DNA of 51,596 nt. It comes from Bacteroidales bacterium (GTDB taxonomy: Bacteria > Bacteroidota > Bacteroidia > Bacteroidales > JAAYJT01). The stretch spans positions 1-51,596 of the forward strand of contig JAAYJT010000071.1 of NCBI GenBank assembly GCA_012522795.1. The letters run 5' to 3'. Below are positions 16,218 through 25,681 of the stretch, one piece after another. The translations under genes and the position numbers were made by a program. Numbering within the stretch: position 1 is the first letter of the stretch; each line of letters begins with the position of its first letter. Below the pieces are notes generated by a model. That model ran no database searches and had not been told where the DNA came from. It saw only the letters and a list, made by a program, of their open reading frames with translations.

Positions 16218-18902
16218 ATGAAAATTAAAAAATTATCAATTCTACTTCTTGTGATGTTTTGCTTTAGTACACAACTTAAAGCAGAAAAGATTGAACAGGA
16301 AGAAGCCCGTACTGTGGCTCTGACATTTATGGTTGAACGCCTAAATATTTTTGCTGATAATAATGATTTTAACCTTAATGTTGCCAATGTTGTCGTAAGA
16401 TATTATGAAGACCTGCCGGTATATTATGCAGTGAATTTTGCTGATGGCGGTTTTGTTATTGTTTCGGCTGATGATATTCTGAAACCGATAATTGGTTATG
16501 CATTTAAAGGAAATTACTCTACTGAGGATCACCCGGAAGCTTTTGCCGGTTTTATAAATAACATTGCTGAAGAAGCTGCAACCGGAATTCGTATGAACCT
16601 TGAAGCTTCCAGTACTGATAAGGCTGAATGGAGTTTTTTGAAAAGCGGTACAATAAGGTCTTTCGATACTGACGCTATTACAAACCTTGACCCTTTAATT
16701 ATAACACCATGGAATCAGGACTTCCCGTACAACGCACTTTGTCCTGAGGATCCTGCCGGACCAGGAGGTCATGTTTATGCGGGTTGTGTTGCCACAGCAA
16801 TGTCAATGATCATGTATTACTATCGTTATCCTGAGGTTGGACAGGGTTCAAAAACTCATTACAGTTCCTACGGACCATTGTATGCTAACTTTGGACAGAC
16901 ATATTATCAGTGGGATGCCATGCTTACTTCCCTTGGAACTGCTGGTGGAAATTCTATACATGCAATGTCAGAAATACAGTATCATTGTGGTATTGCAGTG
17001 AATATGCATTATTCACCCAACGGCTCAGGAGCGGTTAGCGATGTTGTACCTTCTGCAGCATATAATTACTTCAGGTATAATAGTCAGATAAGTGTAGCTT
17101 CACGCAGCTCGTATACTTATGATAATTGGGTAATCATGCTTAAGGGTCAGCTTGATCAGGGTTATCCTTTATATTACGCCGGACATAGTAATGATAGTGG
17201 TCATGCTTTTTTATGTGATGGTTATCAGCAGGTTGGCAATGATGTTAATTTCCATTTCAACTGGGGATGGGGTGGGGCTTACGACGGTTATTACCATCTC
17301 AATAACCTTAATCCGGGGAATTCACCTCCTTTTAGCAACTGGCAGCAAACTATACGTAATTTCTACCCACCTTCAACAAATTACCCCTACTATAATACTA
17401 ATGGAGAAACTAATATAATTCCATTTATGCGTGGAACTATTGAAGATGGAAGTGGTCCTATACATAATTATCTTAATAATGCTGATTATAGATGGCTAAT
17501 AGCTCCAACGGATTCAGTTACCTCAATTACTCTTAATTTTTTGAAATTCAATACACTCACAAATGACATTGTAACTGTTTATAATGGTTCTGACGAAACC
17601 GCACCGATATTAGGATCGTTTTCCGGTAATACTTTGCCTACATCGGTTACTACAACAGGTAGTCGTATGTTTATAAAATTTGTAACCGATGCCAATGGTA
17701 CTGCTCCGGGATGGCTGGCAGAGTTTACAAGCACCCTGCCGGTTTATTGCAGTGGACTTACAACTGTACTTGAGCCTGAAGGTGTTTTTAGTGATGGAAG
17801 TGGTGATCAGAATTATAATCATAATAGTTTTTGCAGATGGTTTATTAAACCTCCGGGTGCCGATAGTGTTACTTTGTATTTTACAGCATTGAACACAGAG
17901 CCAGAAAAAGATTATGTCCAGATAATGCAGATCCCAGGTAATCAGATACTTGGACAGTTTTCTGGGAATACTATTCCACCACCAGTAACTTCAAATACCG
18001 GCCAGATGATGGTGATTTTTCGCTCCGATGCTTTTTATAATGCTCCCGGTTGGGAAGCGGTATGGACTACCGGCGAAAGTCAGATATTACACGGCGATGC
18101 CAATTGTGATGGTATAGTTAATATATTGGACATTGTTACCATAATAGCCTACATACTTGATCAGAACCCGGCTTCGTTCTGTTTTGACAATGCTGATATT
18201 AACAATGATGGTACAATTAATATTCTGGATGCGGTAGGAACAGTTAATATCATACTTAATAATAAAACTACAACGATTTTAAATTCAAAAACATCCAGAA
18301 TATTCCTAAACAAAGATGGTATTGATTTTCAAAGTGACGGCACTGTTGCCGGATTACAGTTTGAAATAAATGGGCTTCAAACCAATAATCTGAATTTATT
18401 ACTAAGTGGATATAAATTTGCTGAGGCAATTGTGGATGGGAAACTTGTGGGTTTGGTATACAGCCTTGACAATAAGCCATTTCCATCGGGAAGGATCAGG
18501 CTATTTACCCTTAATAACCCTGCTACAGACCTTACTTGGGGAGAAATAATAGTTGCCAATTATAATGCAGAAGAAGTTAAAGTTGAGAAATTTGAATATG
18601 CTCCTTTTGTTTTAGCGGAAGATTATGTTTTGAAGACTTTTCCGAACCCTTCAAAAAGCAGGTTTTTTGTTGAAGTCGAAATACCGGTTCTTTCTGAAAC
18701 AATGATTCGTCTAACTGACATTTCAGGAAAGGAAGTGCTAAAGCTTCAGGAAAATAAGCTTAACGAAGGAACTTACCAGTTTGAGTTAAATACCGGAAAC
18801 ATCTTAAAAGCAGGAAATTATCTTCTGCATTTTAATGCCATACCTGAAGGTCAATCAGATAACCCTGTCAGTAAAAATCTGAAAATAATGATTGCTGATT
18901 AA
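16218..18902 (+). CDS. C10 (streptopain-type) cysteine peptidase with CUB-like domains, dockerin, cohesin-like module and T9SS sorting domain
   Basis: An 894-residue secreted cysteine peptidase. Signal peptide (MKIKKLSILLLVMFCFSTQL...), then a propeptide of the Spi/streptopain-inhibitor type (EEARTVALTFM... VYYAVNFADGGFVIVSADD), then the C10 domain with catalytic Cys190 (YAGCVATAMSMIMYYY) and His329 (SGHAFLCDGYQ), plus the conserved NWGWGG. Two CUB-like beta domains follow (each with YNG or QIM... then GQFSGN or GSFSGN), a dockerin (626-681), a cohesin-like module and a T9SS sorting domain (FPNPSKS onward). I chose the third in-frame ATG (16218) because the signal peptide begins there; ATGs at 16188 and 16209 are possible. 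Likely a surface or secreted protease made as a zymogen, cleaved to release the propeptide (family knowledge). Confidence 0.9.
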   Translation: MKIKKLSILLLVMFCFSTQLKAEKIEQEEARTVALTFMVERLNIFADNNDFNLNVANVVVRYYEDLPVYYAVNFADGGFVIVSADDILKPIIGYAFKGNYSTEDHPEAFAGFINNIAEEAATGIRMNLEASSTDKAEWSFLKSGTIRSFDTDAITNLDPLIITPWNQDFPYNALCPEDPAGPGGHVYAGCVATAMSMIMYYYRYPEVGQGSKTHYSSYGPLYANFGQTYYQWDAMLTSLGTAGGNSIHAMSEIQYHCGIAVNMHYSPNGSGAVSDVVPSAAYNYFRYNSQISVASRSSYTYDNWVIMLKGQLDQGYPLYYAGHSNDSGHAFLCDGYQQVGNDVNFHFNWGWGGAYDGYYHLNNLNPGNSPPFSNWQQTIRNFYPPSTNYPYYNTNGETNIIPFMRGTIEDGSGPIHNYLNNADYRWLIAPTDSVTSITLNFLKFNTLTNDIVTVYNGSDETAPILGSFSGNTLPTSVTTTGSRMFIKFVTDANGTAPGWLAEFTSTLPVYCSGLTTVLEPEGVFSDGSGDQNYNHNSFCRWFIKPPGADSVTLYFTALNTEPEKDYVQIMQIPGNQILGQFSGNTIPPPVTSNTGQMMVIFRSDAFYNAPGWEAVWTTGESQILHGDANCDGIVNILDIVTIIAYILDQNPASFCFDNADINNDGTINILDAVGTVNIILNNKTTTILNSKTSRIFLNKDGIDFQSDGTVAGLQFEINGLQTNNLNLLLSGYKFAEAIVDGKLVGLVYSLDNKPFPSGRIRLFTLNNPATDLTWGEIIVANYNAEEVKVEKFEYAPFVLAEDYVLKTFPNPSKSRFFVEVEIPVLSETMIRLTDISGKEVLKLQENKLNEGTYQFELNTGNILKAGNYLLHFNAIPEGQSDNPVSKNLKIMIAD

Positions 18903-19076
18903 AACATTCCTGCCCTTTTTACGGCTTACTGGCTACGGTATGTTTATAACTGACATGGATTTTCCTGCACTGGTCATTGATCTGTTTAGAAAATGATCAG
19001 ACTAGTGGGTCGCATTAATAATATCAAAGTGTTTTGGGTTTTATGAAGTTCGAAATATGTTAAAACCTTAAAATAA
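18903..19076. other. Intergenic region after the C10 gene
   Basis: No intact gene and no clear terminator. A short open stretch around 18930-18990 could be another scrap of a sulfatase-like gene, but it is too short to call. Confidence 0.4.
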
Positions 19077-19415
19077 TCAGATGAATACTATGCCAAACTG
19101 ACAGAGCTTGATACTTATGTTGGCAGGATCATACAGGCAATGAAAGATACCGGAATTTATGAAAACAGTATTGTTATTATTACTTCCGACCATGGAGGTG
19201 TTAATAAGGGTCATGGAGGAAAAACCATGAGTGAGATGGAAACCCCGTTTATCATTTCCAGCAATAACATCAGAAGTGGCAGTTCTTTCGTCGAAAGCAT
19301 GATGCAGTTCAATCTTGCCCGAATTTTTGATCTGGATACCCCTCAGATGTGGATCGGCAGGTCTATGGATCAGGTTTTCAATCAGGAACTGTCTGAAAAC
19401 AAAAGGCTTGTTTAA
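19077..19415 (+). pseudogene. C-terminal remnant of an alkaline phosphatase/sulfatase-superfamily enzyme
   Basis: The open frame begins right after an in-frame TAA at 19074-19076 and has no start at its true left end. It encodes a recognisable C-terminal piece: LDTYVGRIIQAMKDTG, then IVIITSDHGGVNKGHGG, which carries the metal-binding DHG and GHGG histidines and aspartate of the alkaline phosphatase superfamily, then EMETPFIIS and a C-terminal MWIGRSMDQVF. The nucleophile and the N-terminal metal site, normally over 200 residues upstream, are missing. Internal re-initiation at the ATG at 19140 could give a 91-residue peptide, but it could not be catalytic. I read this as a decayed gene; exact subfamily uncertain. 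Confidence 0.75.
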
Positions 19416-19519
19416 GCCATTCATACAAAACAAAAGATTGTGGCACTGTTGTTGTAAAAAGCGATTGCAGGTTTTTTGAAAAAATTATTGACTTTGAAAA
19501 TCAATTAAATCTTTATAAA

Positions 19520-20293
19520 ATGAAACAGATAAAAATGTTTGTAGTAATAGTGATTGTTGCCTTTACTGCATTTTCGTGTGCTAACAACAATAAATCTGCT
19601 AAATCAGATATAATTGATGAACATAGTGCTGAAATCTCTATAGACTGGCAGGGAACTTATTCCGGAATGCTCCCTTGCGCTGATTGCCAAGGTATAGAAA
19701 CCGAGCTTACTCTGAATAACGACAATACCTATATGCTTGTTTCGACTTATATGGGTGTTGAACCTGTTGTATCCGACACACTTACAGGCAAATTCCACTG
19801 GCACGGGAACAATGTTCATCTTGAGGGAATACCTGAAAATGAAAGATCTTCGACATTTAAGGTTGAAGAAAATCGAGTGAGATATCTCGATCTGGAAGGA
19901 AATGAAATAACCGGTGATCTGGCTTCATATTATGTACTTGCCAAGGAAGGCAATCAACTGGTGGAAGACAGAAAGTGGAAATTGGTTGAAATTTACGGAA
20001 AACCTGTGGAAGACGACCCGGATAACTATTACATTGTTTTCCATTCTGCTGACAGACGCGTAGAAGCCAAGGCAAACTGCAACCTGATCTCGGTTAATTA
20101 CAGAATTAAAAATGAATTCAGGGTGATTTTTGGTCAGGGTCTGTCCACCTTGATGGCATGCCCGGATCAGAATCTTGAGAAAGAACTCCTGAATGTACTT
20201 GGTGAGGCCGATAATCTTTCAACTGACGGTGAATATCTGTCGCTGAATAAGGCAAGAATGGCACCACTAGCACGTTTTGAGCTGGTTAAATAA
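19520..20293 (+). CDS. NlpE-like/META-domain lipoprotein
   Basis: A 257-residue lipoprotein. The signal peptide ends in the lipobox FSC (MKQIKMFVVIVIVAFTAFSC). The first half is an NlpE N-terminal domain: WQGTYSGMLPCADCQGIETELTLN, with the CxxC signature, then YMLVSTYMG. The second half is a META/HslJ-like domain: RKWKLVEIYG, EAKANCNLISVNY and LSTLMACPDQNLEKELLNVL. In E. coli, NlpE senses surface contact and copper and envelope stress; the Bacteroidota two-domain versions are mostly uncharacterised. It stands alone, followed by a strong terminator, between remnants of decayed genes. Confidence 0.85.
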   Translation: MKQIKMFVVIVIVAFTAFSCANNNKSAKSDIIDEHSAEISIDWQGTYSGMLPCADCQGIETELTLNNDNTYMLVSTYMGVEPVVSDTLTGKFHWHGNNVHLEGIPENERSSTFKVEENRVRYLDLEGNEITGDLASYYVLAKEGNQLVEDRKWKLVEIYGKPVEDDPDNYYIVFHSADRRVEAKANCNLISVNYRIKNEFRVIFGQGLSTLMACPDQNLEKELLNVLGEADNLSTDGEYLSLNKARMAPLARFELVK

Positions 20294-20313
20294 AAAAGAC
20301 TTTTCCCTTTCTT

Positions 20314-20356
20314 AAAACGGACAACGGACAAAATTACACCGTTGTCCGTTTTTTTA
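20314..20356 (+). terminator. Rho-independent terminator after the NlpE-like gene
   Basis: A perfect 11-bp stem (ACGGACAACGG at 20317-20327 with CCGTTGTCCGT at 20339-20349), flanked by A-run and T-run so the stem can extend, followed by seven Ts. Confidence 0.88.
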
Positions 20357-20555
20357 TTTCTGAAATCGGGGCAATAATAATCTGGAAGGGGAAAGCGTAA
20401 TGTCATTTTCTGAAAAAGTTATATTTTTGGTCTGACAGATAAATACTGCCGGCAACAAATCACTCTGAGTATTCAGGTATCTGAACTGAAAGATGCTCAA
20501 TGCTGTATATAATAATATGCTTGATACGTTGGTGAAATTTCGAAAAAGAAAGTTT

Positions 20556-21848
20556 ATGAAAATAACCTCTTTATCATTTCCAATAAACCGGATACTGGTG
20601 TTTATTTTTATTTTTTCAATCCTGCGGAGTGGTTTTGCTCAGGATGTAAGCCTCGAATTGCAAAAGCCACCGACGCTAAACGAATCCCGGATCAGTGATT
20701 TATGGATGCAACAGCCAGATGATGTTCAGATTGGTTTTGGTACGTCATCGGTGAGATATCCGCAGCAGTTGCCGCCTTCAGGTCATTTTAGCGATACCTG
20801 GAAGGTAAGGGGCTGGAAGAACGAAAAGGTTAATACTCAGTTTCTGGTTTGGTCAAAAGAAGGGGTGAAAAACTTTAACCGGTTGCTGAGCGATTTGAAG
20901 GGTGATAATGGCAGAACCATTGGCATAGATGCATTTTTTACAGGTTCTGTTCAATATGTTATTACTGATGAGTTTCGGGATGGCTGTGGTTACCGCAAAG
21001 GAGCCGATTTTGATTCATCACTGGTGGCAGATATCATACGTACTGATCTATTTAGCTCATCTGTAGCACCAATGAATACACAGCCGGTATGGCTTTGGAT
21101 CCAAATACCCGTTGATGCAGCACCGGGGCTTTATAAGGGAGAACTTACCGTTTTAGCCGATGGCAGGGATCATAAGTTGAAAATTGAACTGACCGTTATT
21201 GACAGAACGCTTCCTTTCAGCAAAAACAGGTCGTTTCAGCTGGATTTGTGACAGCATCCCGCTGCCATAGCAAGGGTGCACAATATGTCCCTATGGAGCA
21301 ATGAGCACTTCAGCCTGATGCGAAACTACTATATCATGCTTGCAGGTATTGGTCAGAAAGCCATCACTGCCAGCATTGTGGATGAACCCTGGAACCATCA
21401 GACTTATGACGATTATCCCGGGCTGGTGAAATGGACTAAAAAGCGAGACGGGAGCTAGGAGTTTGATTACAGTTTGTTTGATAGATATGTTGACTTTGTA
21501 ATGAGCTGTGGTATTACCGGAAGGATAAACTGCTACAGTTTGATCCCCTGGATAATTGAGTTCAGCTATTATGACGAAGCTTCCGGCATAGGGCAAATGT
21601 TTACCCACAGTGTCGGTACCGAAGAGTACAACGTCTTCTGGGGAACCATGCTGAAAGACAGTCGCTTTACCGCCTGGCCTGCAGGCGATACCTATCAGGT
21701 TTATCCGGGTCCTCTCCCTTCAATCCGATTTGAAAAGCTAAATGAAGGCATTCAGGATTTTGAAAAGATCAGGCTACTGAGGGAGGAATATAAAGCCAAA
21801 AGGAAATCAGAAAATTGGAAAGGCTTGAAGCTTCACGGGCAGATATAA
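20556..21848 (+). pseudogene. GH123-like glycosidase (DUF4091 type), decayed
   Basis: One continuous reading frame interrupted only by TGA at 21249 and TAG at 21456. Translating through both gives a coherent GH123/DUF4091-like protein. It has a signal peptide (MKITSLSFPINRILVFIF...), a beta-sandwich domain ending ELTVIDRTLPF, then LDL-stop-QHPAAIARVHN, AITASIVDEPWNHQTYDDYPG, KKRDGS-stop-EFDYSLFDRYV, and a C-terminal LNEGIQDFEKIRLLREE. Both stops fall where the family usually has tryptophan, so each fits a single TGG change. The join VFWGTMLKD/SRFTAWPAG also skips most of the catalytic barrel, including the acidic DE pair I recall for this family, so an internal deletion of well over 100 residues is likely. 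Intact members are thought to be beta-N-acetylgalactosaminidases. This copy should be inactive. Confidence 0.82.
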
Positions 21849-21895
21849 CAAGTTGAGGCATAATAAATTGCTATTTTCAATGTCTGAAGAAAGAA

Positions 21896-21936
21896 AAGCA
21901 TATCCGAACAATATTTCTGATAATCCGGATATGCTT
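21896..21936 (-). terminator. Rho-independent terminator of katA
   Basis: An 11-bp stem (AAGCATATCCG at 21896-21906 with CGGATATGCTT at 21926-21936), 17 bp past the katA stop. Read on the minus strand it is followed by a T-rich run (complement of AAGAAAA). Confidence 0.8.
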
Positions 21937-21952
21937 ATATGGTATTAATAGA

Positions 21953-23425
21953 TTATGATAAATCCACTTCGCTCAAATCGATTCCAAGCGCATCGGCTAC
22001 TCCTTTGCCGTAGGCAGGATCAGCTTTGTAGCAGTTGGAGATATGGCGTTTCTTAATGAATTTTTCGGCAGGACCAATATCGCAGGCAGTATTTTTAAAC
22101 AATACCTGCTGTTGTTCTTTTGTCATCAAACGGAACAGATTTCCGGGCTGGGTATAATAATCATTGTCATCTTCGCGGAAATCGTAATGGTCTGCATCGC
22201 CTTCCAATGGAAGTGGCGGTTCAACATATTCTTTTTGTTCTTCCCATTGGCCATAGCTATTTGGGAAATAATGCAATGTATCGCCTTCATTGCCGTCCAC
22301 TCGCATGGCTCCATCGCGGGATGGATTATGGAATGGGCAGCGGGGCCGATTCACTGGAATCTGGTAATGGTTCAAGCCTAAGCGGTAGCGTTGTGCATCT
22401 CCGTAGGTGAACAAACGTGCCTGAAGCATTTTGTCAGGTGAAAATCCGATGCCGGGAACAATATTTGCGGGGTTAAAGGCAGCTTGTTCTACATCGGCAA
22501 AATAGTTTTCAGGGTTTCTATTCAGCTCCAGTACTCCAACATCAATAAGAGGGAAATCCTTTTGCGACCACACTTTTGTAAGGTCGAAGGGGTTAAATGC
22601 ACAGTTTTTAGCTTGTTCTTCGGTCATAAGCTGAATTTTCAGCTTCCATCTCGGAAACTCACCCTTTTCAATGGAGTTAAAAAGGTCACGCTGATGGCTT
22701 TCTCTATCTGTTGCGATGATTGCTGCAGCTTCTTCATCCGTCAGATTTTGGATGCCTTGTTCGGTTTTAAAGTGAAATTTTACCCAAATCCGTTCGTTAT
22801 TGGCATTAATCAGACTAAAGGTATGGCTTCCGTATCCGTTCATATGACGGTATGATTTTGGGATACCGCGCTCACTCATGGTAATGGTTACCTGATGCAG
22901 TGCTTCGGGCAGTAAGGTCCAAAAGTCCCAGTTATGATTTTTGGAGCGCAGATTTGTTTTTGGATCACGCTTTACGGCTTTATTCAAATCGGGGAAGCGA
23001 TATGGGTCGCGTAAAAAGAATACCGGGGTATTATTTCCTGCTAAATCCCAATTCCCTTCTTCGGTATAAAATTTCATAGCAAAGCCACGAATATCACGTT
23101 CGGCATCTGCAGCGCCACGCTCGCCGGCAACAGTAGAAAAGCGTACAAACACTTCTGTTTCCTTCCCAATTTCTGAAAACATTTTTGCCTTCGTATACTT
23201 GGTAATATCGTGAGTAACGGTAAATTTTCCAAAAGCACCTGATCCCTTGGCATGCATACGCCTTTCGGGTATTACCTCTCTGTCGAAATGTGCCAATTTT
23301 TCTAAAAACCAAAAGTCTTCCATCAGCATTGGTCCTCTTTTACCGGCTGTTTTCACATTTTGGTTTTCAGCAATAGGTCGTCCTGAAACAGAAAAAAGTT
23401 TCTTTTTGTTTTTTTGATTGCCCAT
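21953..23425 (-). CDS. katA: Monofunctional heme catalase
   Basis: A 490-residue small-subunit catalase, which breaks down hydrogen peroxide to water and oxygen in the cytoplasm. Catalytic landmarks are present: the distal-histidine region ([20 protein letters not shown]), [20 protein letters not shown], the distal asparagine in [11 protein letters not shown], and the proximal heme ligand tyrosine in [14 protein letters not shown]. Length and C-terminus are normal for the family. It is a single-gene unit with its own -7 element and terminator. It sits between two decayed carbohydrate-enzyme remnants, but nothing suggests it is itself damaged. Confidence 0.96.
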   Translation of the reverse strand: MGNQKNKKKLFSVSGRPIAENQNVKTAGKRGPMLMEDFWFLEKLAHFDREVIPERRMHAKGSGAFGKFTVTHDITKYTKAKMFSEIGKETEVFVRFSTVAGERGAADAERDIRGFAMKFYTEEGNWDLAGNNTPVFFLRDPYRFPDLNKAVKRDPKTNLRSKNHNWDFWTLLPEALHQVTITMSERGIPKSYRHMNGYGSHTFSLINANNERIWVKFHFKTEQGIQNLTDEEAAAIIATDRESHQRDLFNSIEKGEFPRWKLKIQLMTEEQAKNCAFNPFDLTKVWSQKDFPLIDVGVLELNRNPENYFADVEQAAFNPANIVPGIGFSPDKMLQARLFTYGDAQRYRLGLNHYQIPVNRPRCPFHNPSRDGAMRVDGNEGDTLHYFPNSYGQWEEQKEYVEPPLPLEGDADHYDFREDDNDYYTQPGNLFRLMTKEQQQVLFKNTACDIGPAEKFIKKRHISNCYKADPAYGKGVADALGIDLSEVDLS

Positions 23426-23717
23426 AAATTTTAAAGATTAATTGTTAGTAATTGATGGTACAAAAATAGTGATTTTAGTAGAAAAATGATACCAGGAAGA
23501 GTTCGGGATTGTTATTATGAATAATTACTATTTGATTGGACGGATTACTTATATTGTAACTTCAGTGTTTATTAAGTTGAAAGATCATGAAATTTTTTAG
23601 TCTTACTGGATCCTAAACTGCGATCTTATGTTGTTCTAAAAAATATTTTTGATATTATTAAAAACTCATCCTCACAGGTGTTAAAAGATCAGGTATTACC
23701 GGTGGTTTTCAGAATAG
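23426..23717. other. katA upstream region
   Basis: Contains the katA promoter candidate and otherwise no recognisable gene. I did not find a clear OxyR or PerR operator by eye. Confidence 0.4.
23461..23468 (-). promoter_or_regulatory. Candidate -7 element for katA
   Basis: Reads TATTTTTG on the minus strand, an exact TAnnTTTG match, giving a leader of about 30 nt. No convincing -33 TTG was found. Confidence 0.45.
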
Positions 23718-23891
23718 CAGACAGAAAACGATTATACAAAAATAAAAGCTGACTCTGGTTTTAGAAGGCTCGCGATGCGTACCGGACAGCTTCTTGATAT
23801 GCAGCTTGTCGACAATTGGGTGGGAGCAATTAATCCCGATCATCTTCCGGTGGAAATGGAAATTGATTGGGTCAGGTTTTATAAGTTTTAG
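23718..23891 (+). pseudogene. C-terminal remnant, possibly of a GH16-like enzyme
   Basis: A 57-residue open stretch that starts after an in-frame TAG and lacks a convincing start. Its end, DHLPVEMEIDWVRFYKF, resembles the final strand of concanavalin-like GH16 enzymes, where a motif like M.IDYVRVY closes the fold. No catalytic motif remains. It could be the tail of a lost glycosidase, or chance similarity. Confidence 0.4.
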
Positions 23892-23936
23892 GAAAATGGC
23901 TGTTACAAATAGCGTTGCTCATATTTTTCCTGAGTT

Positions 23937-25139
23937 TTATTCCCAGTCAAGCAAGCGGCGTTCTCCTTCAAGAGAGCGAATTTCAGTAACATCCTGACTG
24001 ACTTCAATTATGCCCCTATATGTTCCGTCACTGTCCCTGAGCGCAAAATATCGGATATGGATAAATTTTCCCCTGAGATTGATCCAGAAAGCGGCATTGT
24101 CTTTTTCTCCTTTTCTGAACGCTTCCACGATGCGGGTTACCATATGAACGCTTTCAGGCGGATGACAGTTTTGCACCTTTCGCCCGATAATGGCTTTAGA
24201 GCGCGGAAAGATGCGGTGGGCGCTACCTGAGAAATAGCGGACGGTATCGTTTTCATCTACAAAAGTTACATCAATAGGCATGGTTTCGAGCAGCAGTATG
24301 ATTTGCTCCCGTGTAAGAACACCGGTGAACAGGTCAATAAATCCGTTTGAAAGGGCAGAGGCATCACCGGCAGGCGCTTGCTGTGCCGGCGGCTGAATAT
24401 AGCACCACCCTGTTTCATGCGATTGCTGCATCATTTCATGCCAGGCAGATTGTGGAATTGAGCGGTATGCAACCGGAAAAACGATTTTCTCCTCTCTGAA
24501 CATAATGGGTAGGACCACAAAGAATAGATCTGCGGTAACCCTGTTCAGTTGTTTTAGATCGGGTGACGAGTGTTTCAAAAGCTCTTCAAGCTGCTTTATC
24601 AGACTACGGAAATCGTCGTGGAATGACCACATAAGCTGAATGCAACGGTATTTTGCAAAGGTAGCCTCGAGGTAGGGAAAAAGGATATTCTCCTTTTTTA
24701 TATAGTGCAGCTCATACGATTTCAGTTCGGCGATCAGCCTGCCCATTTCGGTAAAAAGGCGGGTACGTTCCGCTTCAGGAAGCAGAGTGTTCAACTTTTT
24801 TATAATGTCGCGGATCCCCTCGATCAGCTCTTTTGCTTTTTCGTTCTCTAATATCAGGTAGTAGAGGAAATGGCCCTCCTTTGGCTTCTCCCACTTCTGG
24901 CTGTTCAGCGATTTGTAAAAGATGTTGATCAGTTTGGCGACTATTTTCTTGATCCGTGCAAAATCGTATTTCTGCAGGAGGTCGTCAAGTAGGAGCATGG
25001 TGTCTTCAGGGCTAACCGATTCAATATTTGTACGATACTTGTCGTAAAGCGCCCTGCCTTCACTGCCTTCGGCAATACCGCAACAATAGTTGTAAAGGTT
25101 TTGATAATGCTCCAGATGGTTGGCAATAAATTCCGACAT
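23937..25139 (-). CDS. DUF438/hemerythrin-like/PAS domain protein
   Basis: A 400-residue cytoplasmic protein with three parts. An N-terminal DUF438-like helical domain (about 1-85) comes first. A hemerythrin-like four-helix domain follows (about 90-230), with candidate iron ligands in EGHFLYYLILENE, LHYIKKENILFPYLE and WSFHDDFR. The C-terminal PAS domain spans about 275-390 (LETMPIDVTFVDENDTVRYFS... GRKVQNCHPPES... IRYFALRDSDGTYRGIIEVSQDVTEIR). Relatives are thought to sense oxygen, nitric oxide or redox state, with no enzymatic output domain. The start lies 14 nt downstream of the CYTH gene stop, so the two are probably co-transcribed. Confidence 0.88.
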   Translation of the reverse strand: MSEFIANHLEHYQNLYNYCCGIAEGSEGRALYDKYRTNIESVSPEDTMLLLDDLLQKYDFARIKKIVAKLINIFYKSLNSQKWEKPKEGHFLYYLILENEKAKELIEGIRDIIKKLNTLLPEAERTRLFTEMGRLIAELKSYELHYIKKENILFPYLEATFAKYRCIQLMWSFHDDFRSLIKQLEELLKHSSPDLKQLNRVTADLFFVVLPIMFREEKIVFPVAYRSIPQSAWHEMMQQSHETGWCYIQPPAQQAPAGDASALSNGFIDLFTGVLTREQIILLLETMPIDVTFVDENDTVRYFSGSAHRIFPRSKAIIGRKVQNCHPPESVHMVTRIVEAFRKGEKDNAAFWINLRGKFIHIRYFALRDSDGTYRGIIEVSQDVTEIRSLEGERRLLDWE

Positions 25140-25153
25140 AAATTCTGTTTATA

Positions 25154-25681
25154 TTAAATGGTGCTATTGATCTCCATGATCATATCGCTGTATGATTTAT
25201 CAATGATATTCTCTTTTTTCAGTCCAAAGAAATAAAAAAATCTGTTACACTGCTCCTTTAGTTCATTTGTGGTGAATTTCCCCGTTTCATCAATTGCCTC
25301 CACTTCAATAAAGCTGCCAAGATGTTCAACCCAGTCGAAATGGATTTTTATGTTCTTAACAAAATATATTTTCCTCTTTTTCTTCACTACAACTTTAACT
25401 CCGAGCTGTTTTGTAAGGATTTCCTTCAGAGCCGCATCGGGCGTGTGCCTGTATAGAATCACCCTCGACTCCTTTGCACCGACATAATCTTCCCTTTTGT
25501 AGTTTATCAGCGAATTTTTAATGTTGCCTTCCCTTAGCTTCAGCCTTCCATGCTCAACATTGAAGTAGGTATCCGTCTGATGATCAATTCCCTTGAATTC
25601 CGGGTTAAGCGTAAGTAAAAGGTTTTCAGATTTTTCGACATTATCAAATCTGGCTTTAAATTCTAAATTTCTCTTATTCAT
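25154..25681 (-). CDS. CYTH-domain protein (class IV adenylate cyclase-like), copy 1
   Basis: A 175-residue triphosphate-tunnel protein. It has the N-terminal acidic/basic strand RNLEFKAR (family consensus ExExK, here weakened to E-F-K), DTYF, GRLKLREG, LINYKRED, a basic run VVVKKKRKIYF, and the acidic strand HLGSFIEVEA near the C-terminus. These residues line the metal- and triphosphate-binding tunnel. Class IV adenylate cyclase and inorganic triphosphatase activities both occur in the family, and I cannot decide between them. It is upstream of the DUF438 gene in the same unit. A second copy about 85% identical lies at 46740-47273. Confidence 0.85.
   Translation of the reverse strand: MNKRNLEFKARFDNVEKSENLLLTLNPEFKGIDHQTDTYFNVEHGRLKLREGNIKNSLINYKREDYVGAKESRVILYRHTPDAALKEILTKQLGVKVVVKKKRKIYFVKNIKIHFDWVEHLGSFIEVEAIDETGKFTTNELKEQCNRFFYFFGLKKENIIDKSYSDMIMEINSTI

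Noticed and set aside
20556-21848. Stop-codon recoding (TGA and TAG read as amino acids) in the GH123-like frame
   Set aside because: Two different stop codons, no recoding element seen, and a large internal deletion that removes the catalytic region. Simple gene decay explains all of it.
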